A stretch of 64,000 nucleotides of DNA from UBA2970 sp965221075 (GCA_965221075.1 OZ244865.1:620001-684000); one strand, 5' to 3'; positions 26,751-36,615 are shown, counted from the first letter of the stretch. Notes: generated by a model from the letters alone, not told the origin. Translations and numbers: made by a program.

Positions 26751-28516
26751 GGAGAGGGGTCCAGGGCCTGGCGCAGGGTCCCGCACTCGAGCATGGCGCT
26801 GCCGTAGTAGGGATTGCGGATCCCGGAATCCTCCTGCAGCCACGAGGCGCCCCGGCCGTCCAGGGCCATCTCGCAGTGGATGTGGCGCAGCCTGGATCCC
26901 CGGGTCCCCGAGACCGAGATCTCCTCGAGCAGGGCCGAGGAGAGGCGGGAGAAGGGTTCCCGGGCCGCCTCGGGGCCATCGGACGCCATGGCCCCGGCCA
27001 GGGCTTCCCAGCGAGGGGGCAGGCCTTCCAGCTCCCTCCACCTGGGGCCCAGGGCGAAGGAGTCGGCGGCCAGTTCCGCCTGGGTCTCCAGGTAGAGGGA
27101 GAGGAGGGATTCCCACGCGTCGGCGCCGAGGGGCGGGGCGGGAGGATCCATCATGCTGGGCCGGGCCTGGATCTGCAGGGCGCTGTCGATGCGGAAGTTG
27201 CCGCGCACCACCACCCGCTCCCCCTCCTCCAGTCCGGAGTGGACCAGGTAGTGCTGGTCGGCCCGGGGGCCCAGCTCGACCTGGCGGCCCTGGTACTCGC
27301 CCGGCCCGGTCTCGACGTAGACCACGGCCCGCCTGCCGGTGATCAGCGGAGCCGAGGCGGGGATCACCAGGGGGGCGTCTTCCGGCTCCCCGTCCACGTA
27401 GCCGAGCGACTCGGCCGGGACCAGAGCCATGCCGCAGTAGTCGCACACCCCCGGGCCCTCCTTGACCACTTCGGGGTGCATGGGGGAGATCCACTTGCCC
27501 GAGAGTCCGGCGCCCTGGGACTCGCCTCCTTCTCCCAGCCGGGCCAGGACCTCTCCCCGGACCAGCATGTCGGGGCGGAGCAGGCCCTCGGGATTGGCCA
27601 TCGACACGCGGGCCTTCAGGGTGCGGGTCCGGGTGTCGAGCACCGGATCGAGGAAGCTGATCCGTCCCCGGAACAAGCGTCCGGGGTGGGCGTCGGTCCG
27701 GAACTCGACCTCCTGCCCGTAGCGCAGCCAGGGCAGGTCGGACTCGTAGGCGTCGAAGAGGATCCAGACCTTGGAGAGGTCGGCGATCTGGTAGATGTTG
27801 GTGCCGATCTCCACGTACATCCCCTCGATCGCGTTCTTCTCGACCACCACCCCGGAGACGGGCGAGTGCAGGGTGACGTGCTCCATCGGCTCGCCGCTCC
27901 GCTCCATCCGGGCGATCTGGCTCTCCCCGAGGCCCCAGCGCCGCAGCTTCTCCCGAACCGACTCGAGGTTGTCCTGGCGGAACTCCCGTTGGGTCTCCTG
28001 GCTTCCGGCCAGGCCGTCCAGGGCGCTGGAGAGCTCCTTCTGGGCCTGCAGCAGCTCGGGGCTGTAGATGTCCACCAGGTGGTCCCCCTCGGACACCGGG
28101 ATCCCTGTGGAGTCGACATAGAGCCGGTCGAGCCGCCCGCCCACCCGGGCCGAGATCCAGCGCAGCCCCGGCTCGTGGTAGGCCACTCTCCCTAGCATCC
28201 TCATCCTGCGGGAGACCGGACGGCGCTCCACCGCCGCGGTCTCGATCCCGGCCATCCTGCGAGCGGCCTCGGAAAGGACGAGCTCGGGGCCGTGCCCGGA
28301 GCCGGAAGCGCCCGAGGACTCGGGAATCAGATCCATGCCGCAGATGGGGCAATCGCCCGGTCCGGGCTGCCGGATCTGGGGGTGCATGGAGCAGATCCAG
28401 TCGCTGGCCACGGGGCCCCCCTGGGCGTGCTGGCGGGGCGGGCTCTGGCGCGAGCCGGCGAAGTAGCCGCAGATCAGGGCCGCCAGCGCCAGGGCGGCGA
28501 TCCAGAAGGTCTTCAT
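26747..28516 (-). CDS. cusB: Heavy-metal efflux periplasmic adaptor, CusB type
   Basis: Membrane-fusion protein linking the RND pump to the outer-membrane channel. 589 residues: an N-terminal signal anchor (about 4-21); a first heavy-metal-binding domain CSMHPQIRQPGPGDCPICGM (about 43-62); adaptor hairpin, lipoyl and beta-barrel domains (about 85-330); a second metal-binding domain inserted at about 345-366 (SPMHPEVVKEGPGVCDYCGM); the remaining beta domain; and a C-terminal DUF3347-like domain with HIHCEMALDGRGASWLQED (about 548-566). Two metal-binding modules plus the C-terminal one suggest strong metal capture. It lies 4 nt after the channel gene. Confidence 0.9.
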   Translation of the reverse strand: MKTFWIAALALAALICGYFAGSRQSPPRQHAQGGPVASDWICSMHPQIRQPGPGDCPICGMDLIPESSGASGSGHGPELVLSEAARRMAGIETAAVERRPVSRRMRMLGRVAYHEPGLRWISARVGGRLDRLYVDSTGIPVSEGDHLVDIYSPELLQAQKELSSALDGLAGSQETQREFRQDNLESVREKLRRWGLGESQIARMERSGEPMEHVTLHSPVSGVVVEKNAIEGMYVEIGTNIYQIADLSKVWILFDAYESDLPWLRYGQEVEFRTDAHPGRLFRGRISFLDPVLDTRTRTLKARVSMANPEGLLRPDMLVRGEVLARLGEGGESQGAGLSGKWISPMHPEVVKEGPGVCDYCGMALVPAESLGYVDGEPEDAPLVIPASAPLITGRRAVVYVETGPGEYQGRQVELGPRADQHYLVHSGLEEGERVVVRGNFRIDSALQIQARPSMMDPPAPPLGADAWESLLSLYLETQAELAADSFALGPRWRELEGLPPRWEALAGAMASDGPEAAREPFSRLSSALLEEISVSGTRGSRLRHIHCEMALDGRGASWLQEDSGIRNPYYGSAMLECGTLRQALDPSP

Positions 28517-28520
28517 AGGC

Positions 28521-29852
28521 TCATTGGCGGGGTTGGGGCGGTTCGGGGACCATCTCTCCGGCCAGCATGGCCCGCTCGGCGGCCAGGATCGCGTGGTCGG
28601 CCAGCGTCCGCTCCCTGGACAGCCGGATCTCCAGCAGGTGCCTCTGCGCCTCGATCAGCTGCTGGAATCCGCCCTGGCCGTTCCGGTAGGCCTCCTGGCG
28701 CACCCGCAGGGCGTCCTCCGCCAGCGGCTGGTGGGTGTCCCGGCTCAGCCCGATCCGGTGGAGGGCGTCGTCGAGGCGGTGGTCGATATCCTCCAGGCGG
28801 GCCTCCAGCAGGCGCCCGGCCTCACGGGCCGCCTCCTCTACCTCCTCCCGGCGCCACCGCGCCTGGCGCAGGCCCGCCCGGCGGGTTCCCCGCTGCCAGA
28901 AGGGCAGGCTCAGGGAGGTGCGCAGCATGAACGGATCGCGTGCTTCGGGCAGGTCTCCCGGCAGGCGGCTGGAGCCGGTCTCCAGGTACTCCACTCCCAG
29001 CGTGATGCTGGGCCAGAAGGCCTTGCGGGCGAGGTCCACCCCCAGCTCCGAAGCGCGGATGCGCGACTGCCAGGAAGCCAGCTCGGGATTGTTGCCCGGG
29101 TGGATCCCGGTCCTCTCCACGCTCATGGGCTCCGCCTTCCCAGCCGCCCCGATGGTCTCGCCGGGAGCCAGGTCCAGCCAGATGCGGAACTGCGCCAGCA
29201 GGGAGGCCCTGCGGCTCTCCAGGACCGAGGCGCCTTCGGAGCGCTGCGCCCACTCCATCTGCGCCTCGAGGGCGTCGGCCTTGGGTCCGCCGCTGCGGAC
29301 CGCCTCCTGGGTGGTCTCCTGGTAGTGCTCCAGAAGGCCCAGGTCCTCCCGGGTGATCTCCAGGGCCCGCTCCACGTAGGCCAGCTCGTGCCAGGCGCTC
29401 TCCACCTGGCGGACGACGCTTCGCCGGGTGGACTCCAGATGGTACCAGGCCACCTCGGCGCGGGCCCGTGCCTGGCGCCGCTCCAGCCGCCGGGTCCCCA
29501 TCCAGGGAAAGGTCTGGGAGAGGCCCGCCCGGCTCCTCTGCGCTCCGGTCCGGGTCTCCACCGGCTCGAGGAAGGCGCCAAAGGAGAGCTGCGGGGCGGG
29601 CAGGGCTCCGCTGGCCGCGGCCGCTTCGGCCTCCGCCCTCCAGGCTGCGAAGGCGGCCTGGAGGGCGGCGCTGCGCTCCAGGGCCCGGGCCAGGTGGCCG
29701 GGCAGGCCCTCTCCGTGCTCCGGTGCGGCGGGCTCAGACGGCCCGCCGGTCCCCTCCTGCCCCGCGGCCGGGTACGGCCCGGCCAGCGCGGCCGCCGCCA
29801 GAACGGCCATGGCCGCCGCAGCAAGCCGGGACTGGAACAAGGCCTGCTCCAT
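28521..29852 (-). CDS. TolC-family outer-membrane efflux protein
   Basis: Outer-membrane channel of the same tripartite efflux system. 443 residues from the ATG at 29852, which gives a proper signal peptide (SRLAAAAMAVLAAAALAGPY). Two outer-membrane-efflux repeats are seen as long alpha-helical stretches (ALERSAALQAAFAAWRAEAE; later VRQEAYRNGQGGFQQLIEAQ), typical of the CusC/CzcC branch. The open frame extends 92 codons upstream, but that sequence is Pro/Arg-rich and not family-like. First gene of the operon tolC-like, cusB, cusA. Confidence 0.88.
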   Translation of the reverse strand: MEQALFQSRLAAAAMAVLAAAALAGPYPAAGQEGTGGPSEPAAPEHGEGLPGHLARALERSAALQAAFAAWRAEAEAAAASGALPAPQLSFGAFLEPVETRTGAQRSRAGLSQTFPWMGTRRLERRQARARAEVAWYHLESTRRSVVRQVESAWHELAYVERALEITREDLGLLEHYQETTQEAVRSGGPKADALEAQMEWAQRSEGASVLESRRASLLAQFRIWLDLAPGETIGAAGKAEPMSVERTGIHPGNNPELASWQSRIRASELGVDLARKAFWPSITLGVEYLETGSSRLPGDLPEARDPFMLRTSLSLPFWQRGTRRAGLRQARWRREEVEEAAREAGRLLEARLEDIDHRLDDALHRIGLSRDTHQPLAEDALRVRQEAYRNGQGGFQQLIEAQRHLLEIRLSRERTLADHAILAAERAMLAGEMVPEPPQPRQ

Positions 29853-29862
29853 TCTTCCTGGC

Positions 29863-29891
29863 AGCCTGTCCGGCCGGAACCGGCGAAGCAA
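29863..29891 (-). promoter_or_regulatory. Promoter of the metal-efflux operon
   Basis: Reverse-strand TTGCTT (29886-29891), 17 nt, CAGGCT (29863-29868); the ATG is 10 nt beyond the -10. No MerR- or CusR-type operator palindrome was recognised. Confidence 0.4.
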
Positions 29892-30042
29892 GGCCAGGCT
29901 TGCCCGGAGCCTGCGTAGGAGGCCCGCCTCCGCCTTCCGGCGCCTTGACCGCGGCGGCCTCCTGGAGCCAGGATGGACCGCGATCCCAGTACTGGCGGCC
30001 CGCGGGAGATCCGGGCGGCATCGCGCAGGCGGAGATGGCGGC

Positions 30043-31200
30043 ATGATGAGAGCGTTGGCGGGTCTGTTGCTGGCGGGGGCGGTCCACGCCGAGGTGGAGT
30101 TCGTCCCCCAGGTCCTCGACGAGGACATCCGGGTGGGCTACGGCCTGGCGATTGCCGACGTGGACGGCGACGGGCGCCAGGACGTGGTGCTCTGCGAGAG
30201 CCGCCACATCCACTGGTACCGCAATCCGGACTGGGATCGCCGCACCATCGCCTCGGAGCTCACCGAGCGGGACCATGTGTGCGTGGCGGCCGCCGACCTG
30301 GACGGGGACTCGAAGGCCGAGATCGCGGTCGGAGCGGGCTGGAACCCGGGCGACACCGTGGACAGCGGCAGCATCCACTACCTCGTGGCCGGCGCCGACC
30401 GCTCCCGGGCCTGGTCCCCCACGAGCCTTCCCCACGAGCCCACCGTGCACCGGATGCACTGGATCCGGGACGCAGAGGGCCGGTGGGAGCTGGCTGTGCT
30501 TCCGCTGCACGGCCGGGGCAACCGGGGCGGACAGGGGGAGGGGGTGCGCTTCCTGTCCTACGCCCTGCCCGGGGATCCCCGCGGTCCCTGGGAGACCCGC
30601 CTGCTCGACGGCACCCTGCACATGGCCCACAACTTCGATCCGGTGCAGTGGGACGAGGATCCGGCCACCGAGCTGCTGGTGGCGGCCCGGGAGGGGGTGC
30701 TGCTGCTGGATCCGGGCCGCAGGGCCCGGGCGATCGGCGACGGACGGGGCGGGGGAGCCGGGGAGGCGAGGATGGGATCGCTGGGGAGGGGCCGGAGGTT
30801 CGTGGCCTCGATCGAGCCGATGCACGGAAAGTCGGTGGTGATCTACCTCCCTCCCGGCGCGGCGGCTCCCCGGGGGCTCTGGCGCCGCCGGGTGATCGCC
30901 GAGGATCTCCGGGACGGCCACGCGCTGGCCTGCGGGGATCTGCTGGGCCTGGGCCGGGACCAGGTGGTGGCCGGATGGCGGGCCATGCGCGGCGGGCCGG
31001 TGGGGATAAGGCTATGGATCCCCGACGCCTCCGGCACGCGGTGGGAGGAGCGGGCGGTCGACGAGGGCGCCATGGCCTGCGAGGACCTCAAGCTGGCCGA
31101 CCTGGACGGCGACGGCCGCCTGGACATCGTGGCGGCCGGCCGGCGCACCAGCAACGTGATCGTCTACTGGAACCGGAGCCAGGGGAGCGGCTCCGGCTAG
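30043..31200 (+). CDS. VCBS/FG-GAP repeat beta-propeller protein
   Basis: A 385-residue exported protein with a short signal peptide (MMRALAGLLLAGAVHAE). Calcium-binding-type repeats are spread along it: DVDGDGRQDVV, DLDGDSKAEIAVG and DLDGDGRLDIVAAG. Together with the intervening strands they fit an integrin-like FG-GAP/VCBS propeller. PVC genomes carry many such secreted proteins; no catalytic role can be assigned. Two adjacent ATGs (30043, 30046) can serve as start. Its stop shares CTAG with the convergent gene that follows. Confidence 0.85.
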   Translation: MMRALAGLLLAGAVHAEVEFVPQVLDEDIRVGYGLAIADVDGDGRQDVVLCESRHIHWYRNPDWDRRTIASELTERDHVCVAAADLDGDSKAEIAVGAGWNPGDTVDSGSIHYLVAGADRSRAWSPTSLPHEPTVHRMHWIRDAEGRWELAVLPLHGRGNRGGQGEGVRFLSYALPGDPRGPWETRLLDGTLHMAHNFDPVQWDEDPATELLVAAREGVLLLDPGRRARAIGDGRGGGAGEARMGSLGRGRRFVASIEPMHGKSVVIYLPPGAAAPRGLWRRRVIAEDLRDGHALACGDLLGLGRDQVVAGWRAMRGGPVGIRLWIPDASGTRWEERAVDEGAMACEDLKLADLDGDGRLDIVAAGRRTSNVIVYWNRSQGSGSG

Positions 31201-34200
31201 CGTTCCAGAAGGAAGGCGACCAGATCGGCGATCCGGTCCTCCCCCAGGGCCTGGAGGAAGTTCTGGGGCATCAGGGAGAGGGAGACGGTCCTGCGGGAGG
31301 CGATCGAGCCGCGCGGGACTGCGATCTCCGCACCCGACATGTCGGCGAACACGGAGAGGGCCCCCTCGTCGCGGCGGTGCAGCGCCTGGAGGGTCCGGCC
31401 GTCTTCCAGGGAGAGGATCTCGGCCCGGAAGGCCGGATCCAGGTTGCGGCTGGGGGCGAGGATGTCCTCCAGCAGGCGCTCGGCGCCCCGGCTGGCGATC
31501 CCGTCCAGCTGCGGACCCACCACCAGGCCCCGGCCGTCCATCTGGTGGCAGGCGAGGCAGGCCTGCTCGAACACCTCCCGGCCGATCCGGGGATCCCCTT
31601 CGCCTGCGCCGATCCGGGCCAGGATCCGCACCGCGGCCTCCCGGCTCTCCGGGCCGGATTCGGGAAGGTTGCGTGCCAGGGCCTCCACGCGCCCGGCCAG
31701 CTCGCTTCCGTGGCTCTCCAGCTGCTGCCGCATCCGGGGATCCTGGAGCAGCAGGGAGGAGAGGGCCCCCTCCTCCATGGCTTCGAGGACTCCGAGGGCT
31801 CCCTCGCGTCCCTGGGCCAGATCCCGGGCCAGCGCCTCCTGCCCCTGGGCGGGAAGCAGGGTCCACAGCTCCCGCTCCAGCTCCTCCGCCGGGGCGGAGC
31901 CCGAGAGCAGGCGGGAGGCGATCTCGTTCCGCTTCGCCTCGGTCAGCGCCGGATCGGCCAGCCGCAGGGCCACGGCGAGGTCGCGGGGAGTCCCCCGCCG
32001 GGCGAGCAGCTCCCGGGCCATGCGGGCGCGGGTCAGGGGCGCCAGGGACGGATCGGCCACGAGCCGCTCCACCGAGGGGCCCAGGGCCTGCGGGTGGCGG
32101 GAGGCGAGGGCGGCGGCCCGGACCAGCTGGGCGGCATGCTCCCGGGGGGAGGCCTCCGGCAGGGGGACCACCGGTGGGGAGAGCCGCCCCGCCGCCAGCC
32201 AGGCGTAGCCCCAGGCGCTGATCCCGTCCACGATCTCCAGGTACGCCTCCCGCCCCTGGTGGGCGGACAGATCCCATTCCACCTTCTGCGCGGTGTCGCT
32301 GCGGGGAGCCGGAGCCTCGGCGATCACCTCCGCCCCCTCCTCCAGGCGGAGCCGCACCAGGTTGCGCCCCAGGGGATCCCCCGGAGGCTCGCCGTCGTGC
32401 CCGGCCAGGAAGAAGGAGAGGGCGGGGGGCAGCCGGAAGACCGGAGATCGGAGGATGCCGGTGTGCTCCTCCCCTCCCGGCGTGAGGCTGGAGAGGAAGG
32501 CGTGGCCCTGGCTCCCGTCGCTGCTGGCCCGTTCCTGCAGCGCCCAGGGCACCTCGGCGGTGGCGGTTCCCGGTACCGCCGCCAGGGACCAGCCCCGGAG
32601 CGCTCCCCGGGCCCGCTCGAGCGCCAGGCGCCCGACGCGCCTGCTCCAGGGTCCGGCCGAGGCGGGCGGATCCAGGCCGCGCTCCTCGAGCCCGGCGGTC
32701 ATCCCGCGGTGGAGCTCCATCTGCAGATCCAGGTCGCCGCCGGCCCGGGCCTCCAGCGTCGCGGGCAGGCCTTCCAGGACCCCGGGGGAGCCGTGGCGGG
32801 CCGCGTGCCGGGAGGCGGCCACGGCCTGGGCCCTCTCCAGGACGCCCCGCTCCAGGCAGCGCTGCAGGAAGCCGGCGGCCGGAGCCGATCCGATGGCCAG
32901 GACCACGTCGGCGACGGCCCGGGCGTCGGCCCGCGAGAGCGGCTCCCGCTCCGCCGCCCCGAGGACGGCCTCGTCCCGAAGCTGGTTGCGCAGGGCGATG
33001 CGGCAGGCGTGTCGGAGGAAGGGATCGGCCCCCCCGTCGGCGGCCAGGGCCCGGAGCAGGGGGGCCACGTGCAGGGAGTGCGGGTTGCGGGCCAGGGCCT
33101 CGGCGGCCACCCTCCGCACGTTGGCGTCGGGATCCTCCAGGCCCGTGAGGGCCAGCTCCCGGTGCAGGGGCCGCCAGGGGGAGATCTCCGAGAGGATGCG
33201 CATGAGGTGGACGCGCACCTCGCGGCTGTAGTCGTCCCGGGCCCGCTCCAGGAGGGGATCGGGCAGGCGCCCCAGGCGGTGCAGGATCCACAGGGAGTGG
33301 ACCCTCTGGCGCCAGTTCGAGGCGGCGCTTCCGCTGGCCAGCGCATGGGCCCCGGCGACGGCCGCCTCGCCGGCCTCGTCCACCAGGTGGTTCATCGCCA
33401 GCAGGCGGCGCTCCAGGTTGGGATGGCCCAGCTCCTCGAAGAGCGCCTCGGGGCTGCGGGCCAGGTCCTCGAGTCCCGGGGCGGGGCCCTCCCCGGTGTA
33501 GCTCACCCGCCAGATACGGCCGCGGCGGCGGTCCCGTCCGGGGTGGTCCAGCGGGACCTCGTAGTGCCCGATGATCCGGTTGTAGAAGTCGGCGATGTAG
33601 AGGGCCCCGTCGGGACCGAACTTCATGTGGACCGGACGGAACCAGGGATCGTCGCAGCGAACGAAGTCGGGCATCTTCCGGGCCTGCTTCCCGGCTCCCT
33701 TCTCCACCAGCGCGTCGCGGTTGACCCGGCTGGTCATCACGTTGCCGATGAAGAGGTTGTCGCGGTACTCGGCCGGCCACTGGCCGCCGCTCTGGTGGAC
33801 CACCCCGTCGAGGGCGGTGGAGCCGTGTCCGTGGGCGAGGATCGGAGGGCAGAAGCCGAGCCCGTCGTGGGGCTTGCCGAAGCTGGGGTAGAAGGCTCCG
33901 CGCAGGATCAGCCAGGCGGGCATGCTGTGGCAGTCGGAGGTGTACAGGTCCCCGAGCGGATCCTGGGCCATGCCGAAGGGGTTGACCTGCCCGAAGGCCA
34001 CGTGCTCCACCCGGGAGCCGTCCATCCTGCCGCGCCACACGTTGCCCGAGTGCATCCTGATCTCGTGGCCGTCGCCCCCCCGGAGCGTGGTGTGGTTGTT
34101 GAACCCGTGGGTGACGTAGAGCCATCCGTCGAAGCCCCGGTTGAAGGAGGAGCTCATCCCGTGGGTGTCCCGCTCGTAGCCCAGCGGGCCGTAGAGGACC

Positions 34201-34685
34201 TCCTTGCGGTCGGCCCGTCCGTCGCCGTCGGCGTCCTCGATCCACCAGATGTTCGGTATGCTCCAGGCGACCACCCCGTTCCTCCACGGGTAGAGGCCGA
34301 TGGGGATGTTGAGGCCGTCGGCGAACAGGGAGACCCGATCCAGCCGCCCGTCCCCGTCGCTGTCGTCGATCACCCGGATCGCGTCCCGTCCCGGACGGCC
34401 GGCGGGAGCGGCGTAGGGGTACTCCACCGAGTCGGAGACCCACAGCCGCCCCCGGACGTCGAAGGCCAGGTTCATCGGCTTGGCGATCTCCGGCTCGCTG
34501 GCCACCAGCTCGATCTCGAAGCCCTCGGGCAGGTGGAAGGCCTCCCTCTGCTCCCGGGGCGGGAGGGGCGCGGTGGGGCGGACTCCGGCGGCGAAGGGAT
34601 CCTCCTGGGCGGTTCCCCCCGCCGGCAGGAGCAGGGCGGCCAGCGCCAGGGAAAGGGCGCGCCGGGGCTCGGGCAGGTGTCGCAT
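31197..34685 (-). CDS. PVC-type dehydrogenase/HEAT/c-type cytochrome protein
   Basis: A 1162-residue exported protein. Signal peptide about 1-26. An N-terminal beta-propeller resembling sugar dehydrogenases/NHL (about 45-400: FHLPEGFEIELVASEPEIAK, DDSDGDGRLDRVSLFADGLN, PNIWWIEDADGDGRADRKEV) is the PVC 'membrane-bound dehydrogenase' domain. A long alpha-helical HEAT-like region follows (about 420-650), then a galactose-binding-like beta region. The C-terminal PVC-type c-heme domain has CLACH near residue 1040 and a distal Met candidate in SLMPQNF near 1145. It probably oxidises an organic substrate in the periplasm and passes electrons to its own heme; the substrate is unknown. The ATG gives a proper signal peptide; the open frame upstream is not coding. 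Confidence 0.85.
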   Translation of the reverse strand: MRHLPEPRRALSLALAALLLPAGGTAQEDPFAAGVRPTAPLPPREQREAFHLPEGFEIELVASEPEIAKPMNLAFDVRGRLWVSDSVEYPYAAPAGRPGRDAIRVIDDSDGDGRLDRVSLFADGLNIPIGLYPWRNGVVAWSIPNIWWIEDADGDGRADRKEVLYGPLGYERDTHGMSSSFNRGFDGWLYVTHGFNNHTTLRGGDGHEIRMHSGNVWRGRMDGSRVEHVAFGQVNPFGMAQDPLGDLYTSDCHSMPAWLILRGAFYPSFGKPHDGLGFCPPILAHGHGSTALDGVVHQSGGQWPAEYRDNLFIGNVMTSRVNRDALVEKGAGKQARKMPDFVRCDDPWFRPVHMKFGPDGALYIADFYNRIIGHYEVPLDHPGRDRRRGRIWRVSYTGEGPAPGLEDLARSPEALFEELGHPNLERRLLAMNHLVDEAGEAAVAGAHALASGSAASNWRQRVHSLWILHRLGRLPDPLLERARDDYSREVRVHLMRILSEISPWRPLHRELALTGLEDPDANVRRVAAEALARNPHSLHVAPLLRALAADGGADPFLRHACRIALRNQLRDEAVLGAAEREPLSRADARAVADVVLAIGSAPAAGFLQRCLERGVLERAQAVAASRHAARHGSPGVLEGLPATLEARAGGDLDLQMELHRGMTAGLEERGLDPPASAGPWSRRVGRLALERARGALRGWSLAAVPGTATAEVPWALQERASSDGSQGHAFLSSLTPGGEEHTGILRSPVFRLPPALSFFLAGHDGEPPGDPLGRNLVRLRLEEGAEVIAEAPAPRSDTAQKVEWDLSAHQGREAYLEIVDGISAWGYAWLAAGRLSPPVVPLPEASPREHAAQLVRAAALASRHPQALGPSVERLVADPSLAPLTRARMARELLARRGTPRDLAVALRLADPALTEAKRNEIASRLLSGSAPAEELERELWTLLPAQGQEALARDLAQGREGALGVLEAMEEGALSSLLLQDPRMRQQLESHGSELAGRVEALARNLPESGPESREAAVRILARIGAGEGDPRIGREVFEQACLACHQMDGRGLVVGPQLDGIASRGAERLLEDILAPSRNLDPAFRAEILSLEDGRTLQALHRRDEGALSVFADMSGAEIAVPRGSIASRRTVSLSLMPQNFLQALGEDRIADLVAFLLER

Positions 34686-34755
34686 GGGCCGGTGGAACAA
34701 GGGAAGGGGGCCGCCGGCGGTTGGCAAGGAAAAAGGACGGCCCCTCCCTGCCGCC

Positions 34756-34784
34756 TTGCCCGGCGCGCCCGCCCCTGGTAGTAA
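34756..34784 (+). promoter_or_regulatory. Promoter of the SSS/DUF4212 symporter operon
   Basis: TTGCCC (34756-34761), 17 nt, TAGTAA (34779-34784). This one leaves a leader of about 45 nt before the ATG, unlike most others in the window. Confidence 0.35.
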
Positions 34785-34835
34785 CCCTCCCGCCGCGGCG
34801 GAGGGGACGCAGCTCCCGCGCGGACGGCTGCTTGC

Positions 34836-36587
34836 ATGGACATTCAGGGGTGGACCTATCTCCTGGTGGGGCTTTCGTTCGCCCTCTACATCGGAGTGGC
34901 CGTCGCCTCCCGGGTCCGCAGCACCTCGGGCTTCTACGTGGCCGGCCAGGGCGTGCCGGCCGTCCTCAACGGGATGGCGACCGGCTCCGACTGGATGAGC
35001 GCCGCCTCGTTCATCTCCATGGCGGGGATCATCTCCTTCATGGGCTACTCGGGCTCGGTCTACCTGATCGGGTGGACCGGCGGCTACGTCCTGCTGGCCC
35101 TCCTGCTGGCGCCCTACCTGCGCCGGTTCGGGAAGTTCACCGTTCCCGACTTCATCGGGGACCGCTACTACTCCAACGCGGCCCGCACCACCGCGGTGGT
35201 CTGCGCCATCTTCATCTCCTTCACCTACGTCTCGGGGCAGATGCGCGGGGTGGGAGTGGTCTTCTCCCGATTCCTGGAGGTGGACATCGACACCGGGGTG
35301 ATCATCGGCATGGCCCTGGTGTTCGTCTACGGGATCCTGGGGGGGATGAAGGGGATCACCTACACCCAGGTGGCCCAGTACCTGGTGCTCATCGTGGCCT
35401 ACCTCATCCCCGCGGCCGCCATCTCCCTGCAGATCACCGGCAACCCCGTCCCCCAGCTGGGGCTGGGCGGCCGGATGGCCGAGGGGGAGAACGCGGGCGT
35501 CTTCCTGCTGGAGGCCATCGACCAGATCCACCGGGACCTCGGCTTTCCCGAGTACACCAGGGCCTCCCTGGGCATGGTCGACATGGTGGCCATCACCCTG
35601 GCCCTAATGGCGGGCACCGCGGGCCTGCCCCACGTGATCATCCGCTTCTACACGGTCAAGGGGATCGGCGCCGCCCGCTGGAGCGCCTTCTGGGCCCTGG
35701 TCTTCATCGGCCTGCTCTACACCACCGCCCCGGCGGTGGCGGCCTTCGCCCGGGCCAGCCTGATCGAGACCCTCCACGGGAGACCCTACCAGGAGCGCCC
35801 CGAATGGTTCCGGAACTGGGAGAGCACCGGCCTGATCGCCTGGCTGGACAAGAACGGGGACGGGCTCATCCAGTACGGCCCGGGCCGTCCCTTCGTGGAG
35901 GACAAGCCGGTCTACCTCCCGCATCCGGGGGACGGGGAGCAGTCCGTCCGGCTGGCCAACGCCCCGTCCGCCAACGCCAACGAGCTCTACGTCGACCGCG
36001 ACATCGTGGTGCTGGCCAGCCCGGAGATCGCGCGGCTGCCCGCCTGGGTGGTGGCCCTGGTGGCGGCGGGGGGGCTCGCCGCGGCGCTCTCCACGGCCGC
36101 CGGCCTGCTCCTGGTGATCTCCGCCTCGCTGTCCCACGACCTGGGCAAGCGGATCTTCTTCCCCCGGATGAGCGAGAGGACCGAGCTGCTCTGCGCCCGG
36201 ATCGCGGCGGCCCTGGCGGTGGGCGTCGCCGGAATCCTGGGGATCCATCCGCCCGGCTTCGTGGCCGAGGTGGTGGCCTTCGCCTTCGGCCTGGCGGCCA
36301 GCAGCTTCTTCCCGGCCATCGTGCTGGGCATCTTCAGCAAGCGGACCACCCGGGAGGGGATGCTCTCGGGCATGATCGCCGGCATCGTGTTCACCGGCGG
36401 CTACATCGTCTGCTTCGAGTACCTGACCGACCAGGATCCGTGGCTGGGCGTCGACACCAAGGGCATAGGAGCCGTGGGAATGCTGATCAACTTCGGGGTG
36501 TCGATCCTGGTCAGCGCCCTCACCCGGGAGCCGCCCCCCGAGGTGCAGCGGCAGGTGGAGCAGCTGAGGCTTCCCGACGAGGAGTAG
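34836..36587 (+). CDS. Sodium:solute symporter family large subunit
   Basis: A 583-residue SSS-family transporter with about 13 hydrophobic segments. Landmarks include GFYVAGQGVPAVLNGMATGS (about 29-48), SDWMSAASFISMAGII (Na+-site region), and GGMKGITYTQVAQYLVLIVA (about 168-187). The order with DUF4212 next door fits the VC_2705-like, acetate/cation-type two-component branch. A soluble loop (about 310-385) with an EF-hand-like DKNGDGLIQYG is an unusual insertion. It likely imports a small organic acid with Na+; the substrate is inferred only from family. Confidence 0.88.
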   Translation: MDIQGWTYLLVGLSFALYIGVAVASRVRSTSGFYVAGQGVPAVLNGMATGSDWMSAASFISMAGIISFMGYSGSVYLIGWTGGYVLLALLLAPYLRRFGKFTVPDFIGDRYYSNAARTTAVVCAIFISFTYVSGQMRGVGVVFSRFLEVDIDTGVIIGMALVFVYGILGGMKGITYTQVAQYLVLIVAYLIPAAAISLQITGNPVPQLGLGGRMAEGENAGVFLLEAIDQIHRDLGFPEYTRASLGMVDMVAITLALMAGTAGLPHVIIRFYTVKGIGAARWSAFWALVFIGLLYTTAPAVAAFARASLIETLHGRPYQERPEWFRNWESTGLIAWLDKNGDGLIQYGPGRPFVEDKPVYLPHPGDGEQSVRLANAPSANANELYVDRDIVVLASPEIARLPAWVVALVAAGGLAAALSTAAGLLLVISASLSHDLGKRIFFPRMSERTELLCARIAAALAVGVAGILGIHPPGFVAEVVAFAFGLAASSFFPAIVLGIFSKRTTREGMLSGMIAGIVFTGGYIVCFEYLTDQDPWLGVDTKGIGAVGMLINFGVSILVSALTREPPPEVQRQVEQLRLPDEE

Positions 36588-36615
36588 CGGCGCTTCCGCA
36601 TCGCAGCGGCTGGGC

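Noticed and set aside
29973..34781. A 1600-codon open frame on the plus strand
   Set aside because: It is a shadow: high G+C suppresses stops opposite the true dehydrogenase gene. The composition is Pro/Gly/Arg-rich and no domain is recognisable.
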